Positions 5,686 to 10,637 of a DNA stretch of 10,637 nt are shown here, piece after piece. The notes under the pieces are model-generated. The model did no database searches. It had not been told where the DNA came from and saw only the letters and a list, made by a program, of their open reading frames with translations. Each line of letters starts with the position of its first letter. Position 1 is the stretch's first letter. The translations under genes and the position numbers were made by a program. The DNA comes from Asaia bogorensis (lineage in GTDB: Bacteria; Pseudomonadota; Alphaproteobacteria; Acetobacterales; Acetobacteraceae): NCBI GenBank assembly GCA_945871455.1, contig CAMBXJ010000094.1, positions 1 to 10,637 on the forward strand, written 5' to 3'.

Positions 5686-6876
5686 ATGTCCGGTGAGCGC
5701 ACCACACGTGCATGGGCGGCCATCGCAGCCGTCACCGTCATGAACCTTCCGCTCGGCTCCATCTACGCCTTCAGCGTCTTCCTCAAACCGATCGAGACCG
5801 AACTGGGGCTGGCGCGATCGGCGCTGTCCCTGGTGTTCGGCCTGGCGTCGATCGGATTCACCGTGGGCATGCTGGCCGCGCCCTATGCGTACGGTGTCGC
5901 CTCGGCGCCCCGGCTGGCGGCGATCTGTTCCGGCGCGGCCGCGGTTGGGATCGCGTTGTCGGGCCTGGCCGACGGGTTGCCCCTGCTGCTGGTCGGCTAC
6001 GGCATTCTGTTCGGAATCGGCGGTGGCGCGGCCTATATCGTGGCGCAGCAAAGCGTGAACCTGCTGGTCACCCGCCGCCGGGGATTGGTGAACGGCTATA
6101 TCGTCGCGCTGTATCCGGCCGGCGCCATGGTGGCCGCGCCTCTGTTCGGCTGGGCCAATCAGGAATTCGGCTATCGCTGGACCATGGGCGGGCTGGCCGT
6201 GACCCTGGTGCTGACGGGCATCGGAGCCGTCTTCCTGCTGCGCCATTCGGGCGTCGTGCTGCCCCGATCCTCGGCATCGTCGGGCGCCACCGGGGGACAC
6301 ACGGCTATCTTCGTGCGGCTGTTCACCGTCTTCTTCGTGGCCGCCGCCTCCGGGCTGACCGTGCTGAGCCAGGCAGCCGGCATCATCGAGGCCTATGGCG
6401 GGACAATGGCGATGGCCCTCGCGTCCACCACCGCCATCACCGGCGCCATCGCGGTTGCCCGCGTCAGCGGCGGCTGGCTGACCGACCGCTTCGCCGTCCC
6501 CCATGTCGCCGCGTTTGCCCAGGGTTTTGCACTGGTCGGCGCGGTTTCCCTGGCGGTCTGGCCCAACCCGCTGGTGGCGGCGGTGGCGCTGGGAATGGTG
6601 GGGATGGGATACGGTTTCATCTCCGGTTGCACCGCCGGCGCCATCGCCGCTTACTGGCCGGCCGCGGCTTATGGGAAGGTGGCGGGCCGGATTTACATCG
6701 CGTGGTGCATCGCGGCGATCAGCCTGCCGATCCTGGCCGGGCATCTGTTCGACCTGACGCAGGGTTATCACGCGACGGTGTTGATCGCCGGATGCGGCAA
6801 TCTGATCGGGGTCATCGTCGCGCTCGGCCTGCCACGCAAGCCCTTGCCGGTTGCCGGCACGGTGTCGCGTGCCTGA
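5686..6876 (+). CDS. MFS transporter, oxalate/formate antiporter (OFA)-like
   Basis: A 396-residue inner-membrane carrier with about twelve hydrophobic segments in two halves, joined by a hydrophilic loop near residues 190-205 (RSSASSGATGGH). The N-terminus LPLGSIYAFSVFLKPIETELG is the pattern seen in OFA-type members of the major facilitator superfamily, which usually exchange or import small carboxylates. The loop after helix 2 (PYAYGVASAPR) is a poor version of the usual GxxxDRxGRR motif, while the matching loop in the second half (GGWLTDRFAVPHV) is better kept. The substrate cannot be read from sequence. The start at 5686 is chosen over the longer frame (from 5305) because GGGGGA lies about 9 bases upstream and the protein then begins directly before helix 1. 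It is the only plus-strand gene, divergent from rnj and convergent with the oxygenase pair, 47 bases from that pair's end. Confidence 0.9.
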   Translation: MSGERTTRAWAAIAAVTVMNLPLGSIYAFSVFLKPIETELGLARSALSLVFGLASIGFTVGMLAAPYAYGVASAPRLAAICSGAAAVGIALSGLADGLPLLLVGYGILFGIGGGAAYIVAQQSVNLLVTRRRGLVNGYIVALYPAGAMVAAPLFGWANQEFGYRWTMGGLAVTLVLTGIGAVFLLRHSGVVLPRSSASSGATGGHTAIFVRLFTVFFVAAASGLTVLSQAAGIIEAYGGTMAMALASTTAITGAIAVARVSGGWLTDRFAVPHVAAFAQGFALVGAVSLAVWPNPLVAAVALGMVGMGYGFISGCTAGAIAAYWPAAAYGKVAGRIYIAWCIAAISLPILAGHLFDLTQGYHATVLIAGCGNLIGVIVALGLPRKPLPVAGTVSRA

Positions 6877-6880
6877 CGCA

Positions 6881-6910
6881 GATCGCCGTGATAGCGCGGT
6901 CGTGGCGATC
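6881..6910. terminator. Probable shared terminator between convergent genes
   Basis: GATCGCC (6881-6887) pairs exactly with GGCGATC (6904-6910). In the plus-strand RNA the stem extends to 12 pairs with three G-U pairs and a 6-base loop. It begins 5 bases past the transporter stop and is followed by GTCCGATTTCC, a weak T-tract. The minus-strand version has the 7-bp core only and ends inside the transporter's stop region. The position between two converging genes supports a terminator role. Confidence 0.45.
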
Positions 6911-6923
6911 GTCCGATTTCCCC

Positions 6924-7940
6924 CTATCCGTCATCTTTGTTCAAATGCACATAGTTCCGCGTCGCGTACCACAACGCATAATCGTCATAGGTAATCGCAT
7001 CGTATTTCGCCGGATTGTCCGCCGACCGACAGCTCGGCAGGCATTCCAGCAAGGTGTCCGGATGCGTGTCGAAGAAAAACGGGATCGCATACCGATGCCG
7101 GCCGGAGACATTGATCACCCGATGCGGCGTCGACAGGAACCGGTCGTTGGTCCACCGCCGCAGGATATCGCCGCCGTTGACGGTGAATGCGCCCGGGATC
7201 GACGGGGCGTCGAACCATGTCCCGTCCGGCAGGCGGATCGACAGGCCCGGCACCGCGGACGGCGCCAGAAATGTCGCAAACCCTGAATCGGTGTGCGGCG
7301 CGATGGAGAACTCGTTGTCGTCATAGACGTCGTTCGGCGGATAATGCGTCAGCCGCTGGATCATGTTCGGCTTTTCGAACATCGCGTCGAAGTAATCCGC
7401 CGGCAGCCCCAGCGCCACGGCGTAGACCGGCACCATGCGCCGCCCGAGGCTTTCCATCGCCGCCATATACGCCAGCACGGTTTCCCGGAAGCCCGGCAGA
7501 TCGGACGGCCATTGGTTCAGCCCACGGAATCGCTTGCCAGCGATCACGTCCGGATCGTCCGCCGCTCTCTCCCGCCGGAAAAACAACGCCTCGTTCACGG
7601 ACGGCCTGGTGTTGTTGTTGACCTTGGAACTGCGGGCAACACTGCCGCCGATTGGCATGTAGCCGATATTGTGGTCATTGATTCGCAGCGCCAGTTTGCG
7701 CTCCAGCGGTTGCGCGTGAAACCGCTCCGCCTCCGCGAACATCGCGTCGATCAGCGATTGCGGCACGTCGTGGCCGCGCAGATAGTAGAACCCGACACGC
7801 TCGAACGCATAACGCAGTTCCCGGCCCAGACGATCCAGTTCGGATCGGTCGCCCGCCAGATAGCGGGAGACATCCAGCATCGGGATCACCCCGTTCGCCA
7901 GTTCAGCCGGCCTCGTATGAGCTTCGTGCGCGTCGGGCAT
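6924..7940 (-). CDS. Isopenicillin N synthase-like Fe(II) oxygenase
   Basis: A 338-residue cytoplasmic non-haem iron oxygenase, near normal length. An N-terminal DIOX_N-type region (residues 18-130) includes FERVGFYYLRGHDVP (46-60) and GYMPIGG (93-99). The 2OG-FeII_Oxy core has HTDSGFATFL, with His216 and Asp218, and TPHRV, with His273, completing the 2-His-1-carboxylate iron site; NGGDILRRWTN precedes it. The co-substrate motif is HRYAIPFFFD: Arg283 is present, but the serine normally two residues on (RxS) is Ala285. Relatives oxidise small molecules such as hormones, antibiotics, amino acids or xenobiotics; this one's substrate is unknown, and a penicillin role is not implied. The start lies 5 bases after the flavin monooxygenase stop, with GGAG inside that gene's last codons as ribosome binding site, so the pair is one operon. 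Confidence 0.92.
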   Translation of the reverse strand: MPDAHEAHTRPAELANGVIPMLDVSRYLAGDRSELDRLGRELRYAFERVGFYYLRGHDVPQSLIDAMFAEAERFHAQPLERKLALRINDHNIGYMPIGGSVARSSKVNNNTRPSVNEALFFRRERAADDPDVIAGKRFRGLNQWPSDLPGFRETVLAYMAAMESLGRRMVPVYAVALGLPADYFDAMFEKPNMIQRLTHYPPNDVYDDNEFSIAPHTDSGFATFLAPSAVPGLSIRLPDGTWFDAPSIPGAFTVNGGDILRRWTNDRFLSTPHRVINVSGRHRYAIPFFFDTHPDTLLECLPSCRSADNPAKYDAITYDDYALWYATRNYVHLNKDDG

Positions 7941-7945
7941 GGGGA

Positions 7946-9043
7946 CTACTCCGCTGCTTTCGCCGTGGTCTGGCCAGTCTTCCAGGATTGCACGACCGGC
8001 AGAACCTCCTTGCAGTAAAGCTTCAACCCGTCCTCGGCGAGCGCATAGGGCGTGCCGCCGAACCGGAATGACGTGGCCAGTTCGAAATCGCCGACCAGGG
8101 CCTTACGCTCCTCGAACTTGCGCATGATGCGGTCGGGCGTCCCCCACACGGCGGCTTCCATGAAGGCCGACACGATGCCGTCCATGCCGATTTCCTTCGC
8201 CAGCGCGATCTTCTGCGCATAGGCGTCGTAGCCTTTGACATTGGCAAAATGGTCGCCCAGCAATTCGTAGTGGTAGAAATTGCTCTCCACGAATTTGCCC
8301 ATGTACTGGCGCGCCATGTCCTCGGCACCGTCCATGGTGGGGGTGCAGATGCAGAAATCGGCGAGCAGGGGCGGACCGGCTTCCTTGCCGTGCATCTGAC
8401 GCACCAGATCGCGGTGCTTCTGGATGGCGGGCATCCGCATCGGCCACGGCCGGTCGGCGAACATCACCATCTGCGCACCCAGCTTCGCCGCGGACACGAC
8501 AGAATCGTCAGACGACGCCACGGCGTAGGTCCGCCCCTCGAACGACCGGGTCGGGCGCGGGCGGATTTCGATCCTCGGCTGCTTGTAGTGCTTGCCGTTG
8601 CCTTCCATGAAGCCGGTGCGCAGGGTGTCGATGATCATGCGCGCGGCTTCGTCGAAGCGTTCCCGCGATTCATCCATGGTGCCGCGAAACGCCTCAAACT
8701 CCCGCCGAGCCAGGCCGCGTCCCATGCCGAGGCGGAGGCGGCCCTTGGACAGCAGGTCCAGCATGGAGGCCTGTTCGGCCACCCGCAGCGGATCGTGCCA
8801 TGGCAGGATGACCGCCGCGGTGCCCAGATCGACATTCGGACAGGTGGCGGCGAGCCAGGACATCAGTTGCAGGTTGTCGGGGCAGAAGGAGTAGTCGTTG
8901 AAGTGATGCTCCACCGACCACAGCACGTCGAACCCCAGATCGGCGGCGAGCCTGGCGAGGCGGAGTTCCTCATCCCACACCTGTTCGTCCGAGACATTGG
9001 TCCAGCCATAGCTGGCGAATACCATCTGCAAACCGACATCCAT
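7946..9043 (-). CDS. LLM-class (luciferase-like) flavin-dependent monooxygenase
   Basis: A 365-residue protein of normal length. It has the bacterial luciferase-like TIM-barrel marks: WSVEHHFNDYSFCPDNLQL (residues 42-60), LGTAAVILPWHDPLRVAEQ (73-91), and LLSKGRLRLGMGRGLARREF (97-116). The C-terminal part carries GTPDRIMRKFEE and ends FRFGGTPYALAEDGLKLYCKEVLPVVQS, as in relatives. Family members use FMNH2 from a separate reductase and oxygen to hydroxylate, cleave or desulfonate organic substrates; no reductase gene is in view. The start at 9043 is preferred because GAGAGA lies about 6 bases upstream and homologues begin close to MDVGLQ; the ATG at 9061 (MNERTV...) has no ribosome binding site. 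It is the first gene of a two-gene operon with the iron oxygenase. Upstream lie a spaced direct repeat and a REP-like element. Confidence 0.93.
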   Translation of the reverse strand: MDVGLQMVFASYGWTNVSDEQVWDEELRLARLAADLGFDVLWSVEHHFNDYSFCPDNLQLMSWLAATCPNVDLGTAAVILPWHDPLRVAEQASMLDLLSKGRLRLGMGRGLARREFEAFRGTMDESRERFDEAARMIIDTLRTGFMEGNGKHYKQPRIEIRPRPTRSFEGRTYAVASSDDSVVSAAKLGAQMVMFADRPWPMRMPAIQKHRDLVRQMHGKEAGPPLLADFCICTPTMDGAEDMARQYMGKFVESNFYHYELLGDHFANVKGYDAYAQKIALAKEIGMDGIVSAFMEAAVWGTPDRIMRKFEERKALVGDFELATSFRFGGTPYALAEDGLKLYCKEVLPVVQSWKTGQTTAKAAE

Positions 9044-9210
9044 GACCGTTCTCTCATTCATCGTTCAATCGGCGCGCATGTTCCCATGTTTGCCCAGGAC
9101 CGACAACGACGCGGTCCGCGCAAGGTGTCGGCCCCGCCAAAGCCACCGGCCATCGACCGGTGTCCGGAAGGCGCGAAAGTAAAGGCGCCAGTACCTCGAC
9201 ACGGTGATTT

Positions 9211-9231
9211 TGACTCGTTGCAATTGACTCA
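9211..9231. promoter_or_regulatory. Spaced direct repeat TTGACTC-N7-TTGACTC
   Basis: Two identical 7-base copies (9211-9217 and 9225-9231) separated by 7 bases, a 14-base phase. On the minus strand they read GAGTCAA twice, about 170-190 bases upstream of the monooxygenase ATG. Exact spaced direct repeats in a promoter region can be binding half-sites of a regulator. No regulator gene is in the window, and the copies are short enough to occur by chance. Confidence 0.3.
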
Positions 9232-9299
9232 TGGGGAAAATGTAGACCCGACCCGTCAGGCGACACGCACAAATAATCGCTACAACCGAGCACCCATCT

Positions 9300-9332
9300 T
9301 CGTCATTGCCGAATCAAGTCTGGCAATGACGA
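9300..9332. repeat. REP-like palindrome, CGTCATTGCC type
   Basis: TCGTCATTGCC and GGCAATGACGA form a perfect 11-bp stem around an 11-base centre (GAATCAAGTCT). On the minus strand the core reads GACTTGATTCGGCAATGACG, very close to the 'CGTCATTGCCGGACTTGATCCGGCAATGACG' theme of short dispersed intergenic repeats in many alphaproteobacterial genomes. It lies between the SDR stop and the monooxygenase promoter region and may also shield the SDR transcript's 3' end. Confidence 0.7.
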
Positions 9333-9391
9333 TAAGGGGACGCCCATGGGTCAGGGTTTCGGCCGGTTGGTATAAAGCGTCATCCAACCAC

Positions 9392-10150
9392 TCAAGACGC
9401 CATGAACAACCCACCGTTCGCATGCACCGTCTGTCCGGTCATGAAACAAGCCTTCTCGGACGCCAGAAATACCGCGACATGCGCGATATCCACAGGCTGC
9501 CCCATCCGCCCCATCGGCATCGCCGCCGCCCGCGCCTGCAACGCTTCCTCGGTAAACCCGTAACGCGGCTGCGCGGTATCCGTCAGCCCCGGCGCGATCG
9601 CATTCACCCAGATTTGAGCCGGCGCCAACTCCGTCGCCATCGCCCGGGTCAACGACACGATGCCCCCCTTGCTGGCCGCGTAATGCGCCCCGCTCGGAGC
9701 CGCACCATAGATCGCGGATGACGCCAGGCTGATGATCGCCCCGCCATGTCCCGCCGCGATCATCGCCCGGGCCGCCGCCTGCGCGCAGAAACAGCTTGCC
9801 TTCAGATTGATGGAATGCACGAAATCCCAGTCCTTTTCCGTCATGTCCAGAAAAGGCACCCGCGGAAATACGCCGGCGTTGTTCACCAGAATGTCGATCC
9901 GCCCCAGGGCGGCAACCGTCGCCTGCACCATCGCCGTTGGCGCACCGGCAGCGGAAACATCCCCTTGCACCAGAACCGCCCGCTGCCCCGCGGCACGAAC
10001 CGCGTCAGCCACGGCCTCAGCCTCCGCCAGCCCGTCCAGATAGTTGATCGCCACATCGGCGCCCGCCTGAGCGAACGCAATCGCGATCGCCTTGCCAATG
10101 CCCTGTTGCGCGCCCGTGACCAGTGCCACCTTGCCTGCCAGATCCGCCAT
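9392..10150 (-). CDS. SDR-family NAD(P)-dependent oxidoreductase
   Basis: A 252-residue classical short-chain dehydrogenase/reductase, normal length. Cofactor site TGAQQGIG (residues 12-19), GDV near 63, NNAG at 90-93, Asn115, and the catalytic set Ser144, Tyr157 and Lys161 (HYAASKGG) are all present. The PG motif is IAPGLTDT (185-192), and the C-terminus has MTGQTVHANGGLFM, the usual end of FabG-like members. It likely oxidises an alcohol or reduces a ketone in the cytoplasm; the substrate is unknown. The start at 10150 is preferred over the ATG at 10162 because GGAG lies about 8 bases upstream (inside the longer version) and the protein then begins MADLAGKVALVTG, as is usual. A 13-bp palindrome lies 36 bases upstream. 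It stands 112 bases after rlmN on the same strand and could be transcribed with it or alone. Confidence 0.93.
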   Translation of the reverse strand: MADLAGKVALVTGAQQGIGKAIAIAFAQAGADVAINYLDGLAEAEAVADAVRAAGQRAVLVQGDVSAAGAPTAMVQATVAALGRIDILVNNAGVFPRVPFLDMTEKDWDFVHSINLKASCFCAQAAARAMIAAGHGGAIISLASSAIYGAAPSGAHYAASKGGIVSLTRAMATELAPAQIWVNAIAPGLTDTAQPRYGFTEEALQARAAAMPMGRMGQPVDIAHVAVFLASEKACFMTGQTVHANGGLFMAS

Positions 10151-10185
10151 TTCAGTCTCCATGTTGCGATGCGAAAGACAGCTTG

Positions 10186-10198
10186 CCGGATCATCCGG
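10186..10198. promoter_or_regulatory. Perfect 13-bp palindrome upstream of the SDR gene
   Basis: CCGGAT, one central base, then ATCCGG, centred 42 bases upstream of the SDR start codon and so close to where a promoter would lie. It could be an operator. It could also form the stem of a weak rlmN trailer hairpin with the neighbouring GGTCCGG. No T-run follows on the minus strand. Confidence 0.35.
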
Positions 10199-10209
10199 GT
10201 CCGGTCACC

Positions 10210-10225
10210 TGCCCAAGATCGGGCA
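10210..10225. terminator. Weak hairpin downstream of rlmN
   Basis: TGCCC and GGGCA form a 5-bp stem around a 6-base loop, about 40 bases past the rlmN stop on the minus strand. No T-run follows, so termination here would be inefficient or Rho-dependent. It may only be part of the leader shared with the SDR gene. Confidence 0.2.
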
Positions 10226-10262
10226 CTGCGACCGTGGCTTGGGTTGGCAGGCAGACCGCGGC

Positions 10263-10637
10263 CTACGCCGGCCGTTCCCGCCGGCTGTCGGTCCGCAACT
10301 GCCCACAGGCCGCCAGGATATCCCGCCCACGCGGCGTACGCACCGGCGCCGAAAACCCTGCGTCGTTCACGATCTTCGCGAACCGATCCACCACCGCCCC
10401 GCTGCTCGCGACATACTGGCTGCCCGGCCAGGGATTGAACGGAATCAGATTAACCTTCGCCGGCAACCCGGCCAGCAGTTGCACCAAGGCCCGCGCCTCG
10501 GCGTCCGAATCGTTGATACCCTTCAGCATCACGTATTCGAACGTGATCCGCCGAGCGTTAGAGGAGCCCGGATAGCGGCGGCAGGCGGCCATGAGGTCGC
10601 GGATCGGATATTTGCGGTTCAGCGGCACCAGCTCGTC
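10263..10637 (-). CDS. rlmN: RlmN, 23S rRNA/tRNA adenine-C2 methyltransferase (5' end cut by window)
   Basis: The last 124 residues of the radical-SAM enzyme that methylates C2 of an adenine in 23S rRNA and in certain tRNAs. Family segments seen in order are [39 protein letters not shown] and [12 protein letters not shown]. The last contains the cysteine (residue 111 of the visible part, 13 residues before the stop's end of the protein) that forms the covalent methyl-transfer intermediate in studied RlmN. The N-terminal domain and the CxxxCxxC iron-sulfur motif lie beyond the right edge, so start and full length cannot be judged. The stop is TAG at 10263-10265. The frame is open through base 10637. 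Confidence 0.96.
   Translation of the reverse strand, partial: DELVPLNRKYPIRDLMAACRRYPGSSNARRITFEYVMLKGINDSDAEARALVQLLAGLPAKVNLIPFNPWPGSQYVASSGAVVDRFAKIVNDAGFSAPVRTPRGRDILAACGQLRTDSRRERPA

Larger units (their letters stand above)
9044..9391. other. 348-base intergenic region upstream of the flavin monooxygenase
   Basis: No gene is visible. The region runs from the SDR stop (9392) to the monooxygenase start (9043) and probably holds the operon's promoter; the stretch 9205-9290 is richer in A/T than the coding DNA, but I cannot assign -35 and -10 boxes. Seen in it: a 6-bp hairpin CACCGG / CCGGTG with a 7-base loop (9144-9162), the TTGACTC direct repeat (9211-9231), and the REP-like palindrome (9300-9332) about 60 bases past the SDR stop. 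Confidence 0.6.

Noticed and set aside
5347..6771. Long minus-strand frame opposite the transporter
   Set aside because: It is antisense to a clear twelve-helix MFS protein; the product is Gln/Gly/Arg/His-rich shadow sequence.
8249..9721. Long plus-strand frame across the monooxygenase, intergenic region and SDR gene
   Set aside because: It is antisense to two well-supported genes and has a low-complexity Arg/His/Gln product with no ribosome site.

Overview
The window is about 10.6 kb of GC-rich bacterial chromosome. It most likely comes from an alphaproteobacterium of the Rhodospirillales/Acetobacteraceae type. This rests on strong G/C bias at third codon positions, an RNase J gene followed at once by a DUF1467 gene (a pairing typical of alphaproteobacteria), a HpnL-like membrane protein, and two intergenic palindromes of the 'CGTCATTGCC...' and 'GCCTGGG...' kinds that are scattered through many alphaproteobacterial genomes. 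The lineage is inferred from these signs, not demonstrated. All genes except one lie on the minus strand, and every recognisable gene is intact apart from the two cut by the window edges.

Layout, left to right. (1) 1-2833, minus: a likely three-gene unit. It reads HpnL-like flippase-family membrane protein (1796-2833), PrpF-type isomerase (599-1750), then a zinc-free quinone oxidoreductase-type dehydrogenase that overlaps prpF by ATGA and leaves the window. (2) 2834-3461: a long gene-free stretch with a perfect 15-bp palindrome, three close-set stem-loops, a REP-like palindrome and a further bulged hairpin. (3) 3462-5366, minus: RNase J (rnj) and a small DUF1467 membrane protein. (4) 5367-5685: a divergent intergenic region with a GC hairpin in the rnj leader, a six-codon mini-ORF whose stop abuts the rnj start, and an 18-bp tandem repeat. 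(5) 5686-6876, plus: an MFS transporter of the oxalate/formate antiporter-like group, ending against a probable shared terminator. (6) 6924-9043, minus: a tightly coupled pair, a luciferase-like flavin monooxygenase followed by an isopenicillin-N-synthase-like non-haem iron oxygenase. (7) 9044-9391: an upstream region with a spaced direct repeat and a second REP-like palindrome. (8) 9392-10150, minus: a classical SDR dehydrogenase. (9) 10263-10637, minus: the C-terminal third of RlmN.

How the genes may work together. rnj and rlmN are RNA-metabolism housekeeping genes. The rest looks like accessory or peripheral metabolism. The flavin monooxygenase, Fe/2OG-type oxygenase and facing carboxylate-type transporter could form an uptake-and-oxidation module for an organic acid or natural product. 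The PrpF isomerase and quinone oxidoreductase-like enzyme could act on an unsaturated di/tricarboxylate or enoyl compound. No substrate can be read from the sequence. I found no phage, transposase, CRISPR array, rRNA or convincing tRNA. The least explained part is the hairpin-rich 3063-3380 interval, which may hold a structured RNA element.
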